Of a stretch of DNA of 64,000 nucleotides, positions 21,746 to 30,593 are shown piece after piece. Made by a program: the position numbers and the translations under genes. The notes under the pieces were generated by a model that did no database searches, had not been told where the DNA came from, and worked only from the letters and a program-made list of their open reading frames with translations. Source of the stretch: JACCZX01 sp963729165 (GTDB lineage: Bacteria; Pseudomonadota; Gammaproteobacteria; Burkholderiales; Burkholderiaceae_F); contig CAVSMM010000015.1 of assembly GCA_963729165.1 (NCBI GenBank), positions 248,001 through 312,000 on the forward strand, written 5' to 3'. Numbering within the stretch: the first letter of the stretch is position 1; every line of letters begins with the position of its first letter.

Positions 21746-22856
21746 TCAATCGCTGCGGGAATGCGCTGGATAGAGCGCCCCGAGAACCCTGTGTCCGCGC
21801 GCGCCGGTCACCGTTGGCACATTGCCGGCTTGACCGTTGACATGCGCGTGCGCGAGCCAGGCAAACGCCAGCGCCTCCACCTGATCGGGCTCTACACCTA
21901 GCGCTGAACTTGCGATCACGGTGCGCGGTGCGCACTCGGTCTCCAGCATGCGAAGCAAAGTTGCATTGCGCGCACCGCCCCCGCAGATGACGACATCGTT
22001 TGCTTGCGGAAACCAGGTCGTCAATGGCGCTTCCGATTGCAACGGCGCTCAAGCACGTCAACGTGGTTAGCACGGTGGCAGGGTCGGGACCCTGATGTCG
22101 CAGCACTTGCTCGAGCCACGCGGGTGAAAACAGCTCGCGTCCACTGCTCTTCGGCGGCGGCTGAGCGAAAAACGGTTCTGCTAGCAACGCAGTCAGCAGG
22201 TCTTGATCGACTTGGGCGGACGCCGCTATTGCCCCATCGCGATCAAACGGCAATCCAAAGTGTTTCTGAGCCCAGTGGTCGAGCAGCAAGTTGCCGGGAC
22301 CGATGTCAAAGCCGATCACGGATCCTTCTTCTCCGCGCTTCGGCAGGCCTGTCAGATTGCTGATACCGCCGACATTGACCACCGCGCGCGGCAACGGGCC
22401 GCTGAATGCGGCAATGTGAAATAGCGAGGCGAGCGGAGCGCCATGGCCTCCGGCAGCGATGTCACGGCTTCTGAAGTCGGCGACGACGTCAATAGACGAC
22501 AGCTCGGCCAACAGTGACGGCGAGTTCAGTTGCACGCTAAAGCCGAGCTGCGGCCTGTGCCGTACCGTCTGGCCATGTGCGCCGATCGCGCGCACCTCCG
22601 AGGGTGCCAGTCCGGCGCCATGCAGCACGTCATCGACAATGGCGGCATACAGATGCGCCAGATCACGAGCCGCGATGCTGCCCCGCTCTATCTCGTCAGT
22701 CCCGGGACTGCAGAGCGACGTTAGCGATTTGCGCAGCTCCACCGGGAAAGCGCGATACGCGTGGGCCAGTGATTTTGGCGGCGTATGCGCACAGTCCGCG
22801 AGAACAGCGTCGACGCCGTCCAGGCTCGTGCCCGACATTAATCCAATAAAAAGCAC
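21746..22856 (-). CDS. anmK: Anhydro-N-acetylmuramic acid kinase AnmK (one frame break)
   Basis: Recycles cell-wall sugar: phosphorylates and opens 1,6-anhydro-MurNAc to MurNAc-6-phosphate. Start MLFIGLMSGTSLDGVDAVL is diagnostic. Further motifs: IGAHGQTVRH, VVNVGGISNLTGLP, GFDIGPGNLLLDHW, and after one frame change near 22035 VVICGGGARNATLLRML and the end at 21746. Combined length about 370 residues is normal. Convergent with erpA; the M23 peptidase gene lies just upstream on the same strand, so the two may be co-transcribed for wall turnover. Confidence 0.93.
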
Positions 22857-22871
22857 GTTCGCTACGCGCGA

Positions 22872-24296
22872 TCAGCGCGGGCGGTCAAGGGCGATGCTTA
22901 CGCGTTCCATCAGTGCCAGCTGAGCGCGCAGTGGGGTCGTCGTCCGCGTGAAGTTTTGCAGTTGCGATGCGGCCAGCGGCTCGGCGGCAGGAAGTTCGGC
23001 AGTCAATGGATTGACGTGCTGGTCATGCACTTTCAATTCGAAATGCAGATGCGGACCCGTGGCCCAACCCGTCATGCCCACTGTGCCGACGGAGTCGCCC
23101 TGACCAATTCGAAGACCCTGTCGCAGGCCGGGTGCGACGGTCTGCAGATGCGCATACAACGTCGCGTGCTTGCCGTCGTGGCGAATCTCAACCACATTGC
23201 CATAGCCGCGTTGCCAACCGGCAAATGTGACGACGCCTTCGCCAATCGAGCGTACGTTGGTGCCGGCCGTGGCGGAATAGTCGACTCCGCGATGCGCAGC
23301 GTCATAACCAAAGATAGGATGCGTGCGGCTGCTGCTGAAGCCGGAACTGACGCGGGTGTACTCGAGCGGCGAGCGCAGAAATGCCTGCTTCAAACTGCGT
23401 CCGTCGGCCCCATAGAAGCCGCCGTGCTTGCTGCCGTTGGCGAACCAGTACGCCGCGAAGTGCTTGCCGCCATTTTCGAGCTCGACGGCCAACAGGCGGC
23501 CCGCACGCAGAAACTCGCCGGACGCGTACAGCGATTCGTAGATCACGCGAAACCGGGCGCCACGCCGCAGGTCGCGATGAAAATCAATTTCGCTTTCGAG
23601 CGCATCGATCATCTGCTGCGCAACGGCATCGGGGATTTCGGCTTCATCGGTCGCGCCAAAAAGCGAAACGCGCACATCGCCGCTCTTGAACTCGGTGCGG
23701 CGCTCGAGCGCGACGTCCGCCTCAACAGCGCGAAACCCGGCTGCGCTTTCATCGCTGCGATCGATCGTCAGAATGCGAGTCGTGGCCAGCGCACCGTCAA
23801 GATCGCCGGCGCCGTAAACCTTCAGCCAGCGCAGTGCACCCTCAGACGTGATGCTGCATTGAACGAAGCGGCCGGGTGCCAGCCTTAACAGAGGCCGCGC
23901 TGACGCGTCGGTCTGCGCAAAGCGCAACGCGACAGCATCCGCAATACCGAGCCGGCCGAACAAGGCGGCGAGCGTCTCGCCACGCTGTACGCGAGCTTCC
24001 CGCAAATGAGCGTCTTCTTGAGCGAGCAGCTGTGTGACCTGGTCTGTGATTGAAGGCGTCGTGACGCTTTCAATTACCGGCAGCGTTTGCGATTGATCAA
24101 GCTCCAAAGCTGCAGGTACTGCGGCCAAGCCCGCGAGTGCCGCAGACAGAGGCAGCAGCGAAAACACCGCCGCCAGCTCTATGCGCTTACGCTTGACCCG
24201 CTCTACCTGTTTCCACCGCCGCGACACCAACCGAAAACCGAGTCGCGTGTCATCTGCAAAAAGTGCAAGTCGTTTGGATAGAATCGACAATGGCAT
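22872..24296 (-). CDS. M23 family peptidoglycan endopeptidase (membrane-anchored)
   Basis: Intact 474-residue wall hydrolase. A membrane segment at about residues 40-62 anchors it; the middle region (QRGETLAALFGRLGIAD...) is the LysM/OapA-like part typical of the NlpD/MepM group; the C-terminal LytM domain has zinc ligands in HRGVDYSA (H and D) and HLHFELKVH, so it should be catalytically active. It cleaves peptide cross-links in the periplasm. Sixteen bases upstream of anmK in the direction of transcription, and divergent from tyrS. The exact bond and regulation are unknown. Confidence 0.9.
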   Translation of the reverse strand: MPLSILSKRLALFADDTRLGFRLVSRRWKQVERVKRKRIELAAVFSLLPLSAALAGLAAVPAALELDQSQTLPVIESVTTPSITDQVTQLLAQEDAHLREARVQRGETLAALFGRLGIADAVALRFAQTDASARPLLRLAPGRFVQCSITSEGALRWLKVYGAGDLDGALATTRILTIDRSDESAAGFRAVEADVALERRTEFKSGDVRVSLFGATDEAEIPDAVAQQMIDALESEIDFHRDLRRGARFRVIYESLYASGEFLRAGRLLAVELENGGKHFAAYWFANGSKHGGFYGADGRSLKQAFLRSPLEYTRVSSGFSSSRTHPIFGYDAAHRGVDYSATAGTNVRSIGEGVVTFAGWQRGYGNVVEIRHDGKHATLYAHLQTVAPGLRQGLRIGQGDSVGTVGMTGWATGPHLHFELKVHDQHVNPLTAELPAAEPLAASQLQNFTRTTTPLRAQLALMERVSIALDRPR

Positions 24297-24321
24297 TTAC
24301 CGAGAAGAAATTTACCGGCAC

Positions 24322-24351
24322 AAAAAAGCGCACGTATGGGTGCGCTTTTTT
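24322..24351. terminator. Strong hairpin with T tract between divergent M23 and tyrS genes
   Basis: Perfect 12-bp stem (AAAAAAGCGCAC / GTGCGCTTTTTT) with a six-base loop, T-rich on both strands, so it could terminate in either direction. It lies upstream of both flanking genes, unusual unless it is a tyrS leader attenuator. A second hairpin AGCCCGA/TCGGGCT follows at 24369-24386. Confidence 0.6.
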
Positions 24352-24420
24352 ATCGTGGGCGCGAGTATAGCCCGACAAATCGGGCTTGCGCAGGCGACGC
24401 CCAATCGCATTCGAAACCGC

Positions 24421-25659
24421 ATGCAATCGAAGAGCAAAATTTACACAGTTAGTCCCAAAATCGAACGCGAGCTAGCGCTGGTTAAGCGCGGCAGCGACGA
24501 ATTGCTGATCGAATCGGAGTTTGAGCAGAAGCTCGCGCGGTCCGAAGCGACGGGCAAGCCATTGCGCTGCAAGCTCGGCCTCGACGCGACTGCGCCGGAC
24601 CTTCATCTCGGACACACGGTCGTTCTGAACAAGCTGCGACAACTACAAGATCTCGGTCACACCGTCATTTTCCTGATCGGAGATTTCACTGCGTTGATCG
24701 GAGATCCGTCCGGCCGAAATACGACACGCCCGCCGCTATCGCGTGAGCAGATTCAGCAGAACGCCAAGACTTACTTCGATCAGGCCGGACTCGTGCTTCG
24801 GCGCGACAAGACCGAGATTCGATACAACTCGGAATGGTCCGAGCCGCTGGGCGCAGCAGGCATGATCAAGCTCGCGGCGCACTACACGCTCGCCCGGTTG
24901 CTCGAGCGCGACGATTTTGCGACGCGCTATCGAGACAACACACCGATTGCGATGCATGAGCTCCTGTACCCGCTGATGCAGGGCTACGACTCGGTCGCGC
25001 TCGAGTCCGACATCGAACTCGGTGGCACCGATCAGCGATTCAACTTACTGGTGGGCCGAGAGCTGCAACGGCACTACGGCCAGGAGCCGCAATGCATCCT
25101 GACGATGCCGTTGCTCGAAGGGCTCGACGGCGTCGAAAAAATGTCGAAGAGCAAGAACAACTACATCGGCATTACCGAGCCTGCGTTCGATATGTTTTCG
25201 AAGACGATGTCGATCTCGGACGAGCTGATGTGGCGCTGGTACGACCTGCTGTCGCTGCGCTCCAACGAGGAGATCGAACAACTTAAAAAGCAGACTCTCG
25301 AAGGACGCAATCCGCGCGACGTCAAACGCTTGCTGGCAAGCGAGATCGTGGCGCGGTTTCACTCGGAGCAGGCGGCCGAGATGGCGGCGTTTGAGTTCAT
25401 GGCGCGCTTCAAGGCAGGCGCGATCCCGAACGATATGCCGGAGGTTACGGTGGCGGGAGGCGACGGCGGCGTAGCGATCGCCGCGCTGCTAAAGCAGGCC
25501 GGGCTCGCATCATCAACGAGCGAAGCGATTCGCAGCATCGAGCAGGGTGGTGTGAAAATCGATGGCGAGAAAGTCAGCGATCGCACGTTGATAATCAAAC
25601 GCGGGACATACGTGATGCAGATCGGCAAGCGCAAGTGGGCACGCGTTACCGTGAGTTAA
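24421..25659 (+). CDS. tyrS: Tyrosyl-tRNA synthetase (long-spacer TyrZ-like/type 2 form)
   Basis: Intact 412-residue class I aminoacyl-tRNA synthetase joining tyrosine to its tRNA. ATG at 24421. ATP-binding HIGH-type motif DLHLGHTVV about residue 61; KMSKS motif exact (EKMSKSKNN) about residue 239; SDIELGGTDQRFNLLVGR and the C-terminal S4 RNA-binding domain (SIEQGGVKIDGEKVSDRT). Two hairpins lie in its 125-base leader. Followed by a non-coding inverted repeat, not by another gene on this strand. Confidence 0.96.
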   Translation: MQSKSKIYTVSPKIERELALVKRGSDELLIESEFEQKLARSEATGKPLRCKLGLDATAPDLHLGHTVVLNKLRQLQDLGHTVIFLIGDFTALIGDPSGRNTTRPPLSREQIQQNAKTYFDQAGLVLRRDKTEIRYNSEWSEPLGAAGMIKLAAHYTLARLLERDDFATRYRDNTPIAMHELLYPLMQGYDSVALESDIELGGTDQRFNLLVGRELQRHYGQEPQCILTMPLLEGLDGVEKMSKSKNNYIGITEPAFDMFSKTMSISDELMWRWYDLLSLRSNEEIEQLKKQTLEGRNPRDVKRLLASEIVARFHSEQAAEMAAFEFMARFKAGAIPNDMPEVTVAGGDGGVAIAALLKQAGLASSTSEAIRSIEQGGVKIDGEKVSDRTLIIKRGTYVMQIGKRKWARVTVS

Positions 25660-26178
25660 CCGCGCCCCGTGATGCAGCAGCGGCCGACGCAGCTGCGCCG
25701 CCTACGTCGTCGGGCACTAAAGTGCCAACCACTGCGGTACTCGCGCCAGCGGCGGGCCTGCAACTCGCTGCGCTCAAACAGGCAGGCCCTCAACATGCCC
25801 CGCTGGCGCTCCGCTCCTCGGGCGACGACTCAAAGGCGGCGCATCTGCGCCAGCCGCTGCTGTTGCGACATGGCCTCGATCTGAGATGTTCTTTTCTTTC
25901 CCCACTTAAAGTGAGGGTGTCTCACGCGCAAGCGTTGGGCGGAGATGACCTGCCTTCGGGGCGTCGCCCGAGGAGCGGAGCAACGCCGGGGCTGTTGAGC
26001 AAAAAAACGCTTTAGCCTTTTTTCGCGCCGGCGTTGTGAGTACCGCAGTCGCGGCGGCCTGCCGCCGCTCTAAGAATCGCCGCAAGCGAAGCGGCGAAGC
26101 CGCTCGCACTTCAGTGCCCGACGCCCAGGCAGGCCAGCTCCGCCTAACGCTTGCGCGCCGCGACGACGTAAAGCGCAA
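25660..26178. repeat. Large imperfect non-coding inverted repeat (arms 25708-26123)
   Basis: No credible gene in 519 bases. Three pairs of arms are nested: 25708-25725 with 26106-26123 (17 of 18 match), 25731-25742 with 26038-26049 (12 of 12), and 25808-25827 with 25962-25981 (20 of 20, GCTCCGCTCCTCGGGCGACG). The arms keep the same order inward, so the whole 416-base stretch is one inverted repeat with unequal internal parts. Many local palindromes add to this. Composition differs from the neighbouring genes. Could be a decayed mobile element or a dispersed structural repeat. Confidence 0.7.
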
Positions 26179-27225
26179 CTACGTTATGCGCTGTCGCTCC
26201 GCGAACACACGCTTGAAGGTCTCGCGCAACGGTCTTACTTCAGCATTCTCAAAGACTCCGCGCTGCGCCAGCTCCGCATGCAGTCGAGACAGGCGGTAGT
26301 GTGGGACCGCGGGAAACAGGTGATGCTCGACGTGATAGTTCACGTGGTGCGGGAACATCACGAAGCGCGCTAGTGGGCCCACCAAGTTCGTACGTGCCGC
26401 TGTCAGCGGCGTTGAAAGATCGGTGACCGCCCCGTGTTCGCATACTGCGCGCAAGCGCAGAATTGGCGGGATAACGGTGGCGAGCGGAAGCGTCCACAGG
26501 ACCAGATACTTGAAGAGGGCGAGTGGTCCGCCCACGGTTAGCGCGATGATCGGCGCGCCAACATGAAAAGCGACCACCCCCCAGCGGTCGCGGCGCGCCG
26601 CCGTGCGTAGCGCTGCGGACGTGTCATCGAGCGGACGTTGCGCCTGTTGCGTGTTGGCGTTGATCGCGGGATTGCCGAAGAAGTATGCGTAGGTCTTCAA
26701 TGCGGTCAACCCGCAGATGTCTTTGGCCAGTTTTTTCAGCAGATACACCTTGCCTCTTGGGTAACCGCCGTGCAATGCGATGTCAGGATCGACTTCGCCA
26801 TAAAGGTTGTTGTGATGCAGCCGGTGGATAACCCGGTAGCTCATCATCGACACACCGCCCACCGTCCCGACGAAGCGGCCAATCGCATCGTTGAGCCAGC
26901 GAGTTCCGTAAAGCCGGTAGTGCGCCGAGTCGTGTGCCAGCACGAACAACGCGTGCTGCTGAATACCAATCAGGAACACCGCGGGCAGCACGATCCACCA
27001 TGTGAAGTGCGTCCAGGCGATCCCCAGCACGAGCGCGATGGTGCCAAGAGTCGTCGCTATTGCGAAGGTGGAGCGCAACGGGGACAGTCGCGTCAGTTCG
27101 GCCAGCGTTTCCGCTGGCAGCAGTCGGCGCACTTGGGCCGCGTCGGCGCGCGGTGTGCCCGCCGCTGTGCCGCGCAAGTCGTCACGGAACTCTTCGCCCC
27201 GTTCTGCGGTTGCCTCGCGTGTCAT
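26179..27225 (-). CDS. Membrane fatty acid desaturase
   Basis: Intact 348-residue di-iron integral membrane enzyme that inserts a double bond in an acyl chain. The three histidine boxes are present: HDSAH (in VLAHDSAHYRL), HRLHHNN and HVEHH (in VNYHVEHHLFP). Two hydrophobic blocks (about residues 55-95 and 205-250) flank the boxes as expected. Start at 27225 with AAGGG upstream. It is divergent from the YbhB-like gene. No partner ferredoxin or reductase gene is nearby; a fatty-acid versus related lipid substrate cannot be told. Confidence 0.9.
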   Translation of the reverse strand: MTREATAERGEEFRDDLRGTAAGTPRADAAQVRRLLPAETLAELTRLSPLRSTFAIATTLGTIALVLGIAWTHFTWWIVLPAVFLIGIQQHALFVLAHDSAHYRLYGTRWLNDAIGRFVGTVGGVSMMSYRVIHRLHHNNLYGEVDPDIALHGGYPRGKVYLLKKLAKDICGLTALKTYAYFFGNPAINANTQQAQRPLDDTSAALRTAARRDRWGVVAFHVGAPIIALTVGGPLALFKYLVLWTLPLATVIPPILRLRAVCEHGAVTDLSTPLTAARTNLVGPLARFVMFPHHVNYHVEHHLFPAVPHYRLSRLHAELAQRGVFENAEVRPLRETFKRVFAERQRIT

Positions 27226-27293
27226 GCCCTTGCAACGTTTCTGTCGCCTATGATGACCAGCAATATAAGCTCCAGCAGCGCGCAGGAAAACCG

Positions 27294-27920
27294 ATGAAAC
27301 TCTCTAGCGATTCACTCGAAGACGGTAAGCCCATTCCGGCTGAGTTCGCGTTTTGCAAGACCGATCCGGGCAAGCATGCAACGTTGTCGGAAAATCGCAA
27401 TCCACACCTGGCCTGGGACGACGTTCCGGCGGGAACAAAGTCGTTCGTGCTGATCTGTCACGACGTCGATGTTCCGAGCAAGCCGGACGATCTTTTCAAG
27501 GAAGACCGGGAGATCCCAGCGTCGTTACCGCGCGTCGATTTCTATCATTGGGTGCTGGTCGATATTCCGCCGACGCAGCGCTTGATCGAGGCGGGCAGTT
27601 ATTCGAAAGAGGTGAAACCGCGCGGCAAGAACGGGCCGGTGGCGCCAAACAACACACGACATGGGCTGAACGGGTACACCGACTGGTTCGCCAACGATCA
27701 CGACATGAACGGCGACTATTTTGGCTACGACGGTCCATGCCCGCCGTGGAACGACTCGATCCAGCATCGCTACGTGTTCACGCTGTATGCGCTCGATGTT
27801 CCGCGCGTGCCGCTCGAAGGGAAGTTCACCGGCCCGGAAGTGTTGAAGGCGATTGAGGGCCACGTTATCGCGAAGGCGCAGCTGACGGGCACCTACACGC
27901 TCAATCCGCGTCTGGCGTAG
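27294..27920 (+). CDS. YbhB/YbcL family Raf-kinase-inhibitor-like protein
   Basis: Intact 208-residue cytoplasmic member of the phosphatidylethanolamine-binding-protein fold; bacterial function unknown. ATG at 27294 with AGGA upstream. Family marks: MKLSSDSLEDGKPIPAEFAF, LAWDDVPAGTKSFVLICHDVDVPSKPDD, VDFYHWVLVDIPP, YDGPCPPWNDSIQHRYVFTLYALDV. Six bases upstream of the histidine phosphatase gene, so probably co-transcribed. Confidence 0.9.
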   Translation: MKLSSDSLEDGKPIPAEFAFCKTDPGKHATLSENRNPHLAWDDVPAGTKSFVLICHDVDVPSKPDDLFKEDREIPASLPRVDFYHWVLVDIPPTQRLIEAGSYSKEVKPRGKNGPVAPNNTRHGLNGYTDWFANDHDMNGDYFGYDGPCPPWNDSIQHRYVFTLYALDVPRVPLEGKFTGPEVLKAIEGHVIAKAQLTGTYTLNPRLA

Positions 27921-27925
27921 ATCAG

Positions 27926-28573
27926 ATGAAAACAAAGCTGCTGCTGATCCGGCACGGCGAGACCGCGTGGAACGCCGAGCACCGGATTCAGGGTCAGCTC
28001 GATATTCCGCTATCGCCTCTCGGCATCCTGCAGGCCGCGCGCCTGGCCGAATGCCTTGCCAATGAGCCGATAGAAGCGGTGTATTCGAGTGGCCAGTCGC
28101 GTGCCTGGCTGACGGCGGCGCCGCTGGCAGCACGGCTCGGTTTGGAAGTCATTGCCGAGCCGCGACTTCGCGAACGTTCGTTCGGTATTTTTGAAGGGCT
28201 GACGTTGGACGAGATTGCAGCGCGCTATCCGGCCGAGTTCACGAAGTGGCGCGAGCGCGATCCGCAGTGGCGGCCTGAAGGCGGCGAATGCGGGCAGCAG
28301 CTGATCGATCGCGTGATGTCCGCGGTGACTGAGATTGGCGCGCGCCACACCAATCAAACCGTTGCGCTTGTCTCGCACGGCGGTGTGCTTGACGTTGTCT
28401 ATCGCGCTGCACGTGTGCTGCAGTGGCACGCGCCGCGCGAACATCAGATGCTCAATGCAGCCGTCAATCGACTGACGGCGTCCGCATCCGACTCAGCTCC
28501 GCTGGCACTTTCGATCGACCTTTGGGGCGATGTCGCACATCTGCAGGAGGCGGCCGACGAGTTGCCGGTCTAG
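27926..28573 (+). CDS. Histidine phosphatase family protein (phosphoglycerate-mutase-like)
   Basis: Intact 215-residue cytoplasmic phosphatase. The phospho-histidine motif LLIRHGETAWN is at residues 6-16, with later conserved RERSFGIFEGLT and the second histidine in ALVSHGGVLD. Such proteins are variously cofactor-dependent phosphoglycerate mutases or broad phosphatases; the sequence looks like the GpmB/CobC-type group, so true mutase activity is doubtful. ATG at 27926 follows the YbhB-like stop closely. Upstream of the glyA riboswitch. Confidence 0.88.
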   Translation: MKTKLLLIRHGETAWNAEHRIQGQLDIPLSPLGILQAARLAECLANEPIEAVYSSGQSRAWLTAAPLAARLGLEVIAEPRLRERSFGIFEGLTLDEIAARYPAEFTKWRERDPQWRPEGGECGQQLIDRVMSAVTEIGARHTNQTVALVSHGGVLDVVYRAARVLQWHAPREHQMLNAAVNRLTASASDSAPLALSIDLWGDVAHLQEAADELPV

Positions 28574-28625
28574 TGCGATTTCGGCGACTGGCATAATTTC
28601 ACCGCCATCCGGGATCCACTGATCC

Positions 28626-28700
28626 AATTCCGCGTGACTGGCGCCAGGGTGAGAACACCCGGGAAGCGCGGAACGATTTCGCCGTACGCCTGGGCACGAT
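28626..28700 (+). ncRNA. ZTP (pfl) riboswitch upstream of glyA
   Basis: The two conserved blocks of the pfl motif are present: CGTGACTGGCG at 28633-28643 and CGCCTGGGCA at 28687-28696, with a GGGTGAGAACACCCGGGAAGC segment between. ZTP riboswitches sense the purine intermediate ZMP/ZTP that accumulates when 10-formyl-folate is short, and turn on folate and one-carbon genes. The following gene, glyA, is a well-known target. A CATAAT (28592-28597) could be the -10 of its promoter. Confidence 0.85.
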
Positions 28701-28769
28701 GGCAAGTGATCGACGAAGTAATCGATATGGGGTGAACGGGCCCCAACTTGCTGCCTGCGCGAGGACGTC

Positions 28770-30029
28770 ATGTTTAATCGAAGCACACATACTCTGGAAC
28801 GCATCGACCCCGACATCCTGTCGGCGATCGCAAACGAACACCGGAGGCAAGAGCAACACATTGAGCTGATTGCGTCGGAGAACTACGCGAGTCCTGCCGT
28901 GCTTGCAGCACAGGGAAGTCAGCTGACCAATAAGTACGCCGAGGGCTATCCCGGGAAGCGTTATTACGGCGGCTGTGAATACGTTGACGTTGCCGAAAGT
29001 CTTGCGATCGAGCGCCTGAAGCAATTATTCGCAGTGCCGGGTGTGGAGATGTCGGCCAACGTACAGCCGCATTCCGGGGCGCAGGCCAACGAAGCCGTGT
29101 TCCTTGCGCTACTCACGCCCGGCGACACGATCATGGGGATGAGTCTGGCCGAAGGCGGCCACCTGACTCACGGCATGCCCTTGAACATCAGCGGCAAGTG
29201 GTTCAAGGTCGTCAGCTACGGGCTCAACGAGCGCGAGGAAATCGATTACGACGCGCTGCGCGCACTGGCGCAGCAGCACAAACCCAAGTTGATCATCGCC
29301 GGTGCTTCCGCCTATTCGCTGCGAATCGACTTCGAGCGCTTTGCGAACGTTGCACGCGAAGTCGGCGCCTACCTGATGGTCGACATGGCGCACTACGCGG
29401 GCCTGATTGCTGCGGGCGAGTACCCGAGTCCGATACCGCACGCCGATGTGATTACGTCGACGACGCATAAGACGCTACGCGGGCCGCGCGGCGGCTTGAT
29501 ACTGATGAAGCCAACATTGGAAAAGGCGATCAACTCGGCGGTGTTCCCAGGCTTGCAAGGGGGTCCACTGATGCACGTGATTGCAGCCAAAGCGGTGGCG
29601 TTCAAGGAGGCGCTATCGCCGGACTTCAGGTCATATCAGAAACAGGTGATGACCAACGCTCGTGTGATGGCTGAAACACTCGTCAAGCGCGGTATGCGGA
29701 TTGTGTCGGGCCGCACCGAAAGTCATTTGATGCTGGTCGATCTGCGGGCGAAGAACATCACCGGCAAGGATGCCGAAGCGCTGCTCGGTGACGTGCACAT
29801 CACCATCAACAAAAATGCGATTCCGAAGGATCCGCAAAAACCAATGGTCACGAGCGGCGTTCGGCTCGGCTCGCCTGCGATCACGACGCGCGGGTTCGGC
29901 GACGCCGAAGCAGCAAAGACGGCGAATCTGATTGCGGACATCCTGGAGAAGCCCGGCGACCCTGTGACGATCGACCGTGTCAAGCGGGAAGTTGCAGACC
30001 TGACGCAGCGGTTTCCCGTTTATGGCTAA
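28770..30029 (+). CDS. glyA: Serine hydroxymethyltransferase
   Basis: Intact 419-residue pyridoxal-phosphate enzyme interconverting serine and glycine with tetrahydrofolate, the main source of one-carbon units. The lysine that binds the cofactor is in TSTTHKTLRGPRGG; other marks are IASENYASPAVLAAQGSQLTNKYAEGYPGKRYYGGCE and the C-terminal TSGVRLGSPAITTRGF. ATG at 28770 follows a ZTP riboswitch, which explains expression when folate one-carbon supply is low. nrdR starts three bases after its stop. Confidence 0.97.
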   Translation: MFNRSTHTLERIDPDILSAIANEHRRQEQHIELIASENYASPAVLAAQGSQLTNKYAEGYPGKRYYGGCEYVDVAESLAIERLKQLFAVPGVEMSANVQPHSGAQANEAVFLALLTPGDTIMGMSLAEGGHLTHGMPLNISGKWFKVVSYGLNEREEIDYDALRALAQQHKPKLIIAGASAYSLRIDFERFANVAREVGAYLMVDMAHYAGLIAAGEYPSPIPHADVITSTTHKTLRGPRGGLILMKPTLEKAINSAVFPGLQGGPLMHVIAAKAVAFKEALSPDFRSYQKQVMTNARVMAETLVKRGMRIVSGRTESHLMLVDLRAKNITGKDAEALLGDVHITINKNAIPKDPQKPMVTSGVRLGSPAITTRGFGDAEAAKTANLIADILEKPGDPVTIDRVKREVADLTQRFPVYG

Positions 30030-30032
30030 CCG

Positions 30033-30512
30033 GTGAAGTGTCCGTTTTGCCAGTACGCCGACACGCAGGTGATCGATTCGCGCGCGTCGGACGAAGGTGC
30101 GACGATCCGTCGACGCCGCAAATGCCTGTCGTGCGAAAAGCGCTTTACAACGTATGAGCGAGTCGAGCTGGCCATGCCGACTATCATCAAGCGCGGTGGG
30201 GGGCGCGCCGACTACGACCGTGAAAAGCTTCGCGCTTCGATGCAATTGTCGATGCGCAAGCGGCCTGTGCCGCGCGAGGCCGTCGATGAAGCGATCGCAC
30301 GTATCGAAGACAAGCTTCTGTCGTCAGCGCAGCGCGAGCTGAAAAGCGAGAAGATCGGAGAGCTGGTAATGCGCGAACTAAGGCGGCTCGACAAGGTAGC
30401 CTACATACGTTTCGCGTCGGTATATCGCAGCTTCGAGGATGTCGACGAATTTGCCGAGGTCGTGCGCGAAGTACGGCCCGTGAAGACAGCAAAACGGGCC
30501 AAGCGACGTTAG
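30033..30512 (+). CDS. nrdR: Transcriptional repressor NrdR
   Basis: Intact 159-residue repressor of ribonucleotide reductase genes. GTG start at 30033, three bases after glyA. N-terminal zinc ribbon with CPFC and CLSC (residues 3-6 and 31-34), then an ATP-cone domain that senses dATP/ATP (MPTIIKRGGGRADYDREKLRASM). The glyA-nrdR pairing is common in betaproteobacteria and links nucleotide supply to one-carbon metabolism. It binds NrdR boxes; none was seen in this window. Confidence 0.95.
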   Translation: MKCPFCQYADTQVIDSRASDEGATIRRRRKCLSCEKRFTTYERVELAMPTIIKRGGGRADYDREKLRASMQLSMRKRPVPREAVDEAIARIEDKLLSSAQRELKSEKIGELVMRELRRLDKVAYIRFASVYRSFEDVDEFAEVVREVRPVKTAKRAKRR

Positions 30513-30519
30513 AAGGTGC

Positions 30520-30548
30520 CTTGAAACCCGGTCGCGAATCCCTAGATT
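30520..30548 (+). promoter_or_regulatory. Heat-shock (sigma-32) promoter of hsp20
   Basis: CTTGAAA (30520-30526) and CCTAGATT (30541-30548) with a 14-base spacer match the sigma-32 consensus CTTGAAA / CCCCATNT. Located 46 bases before the hsp20 start, so the small heat-shock gene should be heat-inducible. Confidence 0.7.
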
Positions 30549-30593
30549 GGGGTTATCGGCGCAAACAGCGCCCACACCACTCCGGAGAATTCG

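Noticed and set aside
25635..26015. Open frame through the inverted-repeat region
   Set aside because: Composition follows the repeats, no start signal and no homology; it begins inside tyrS.
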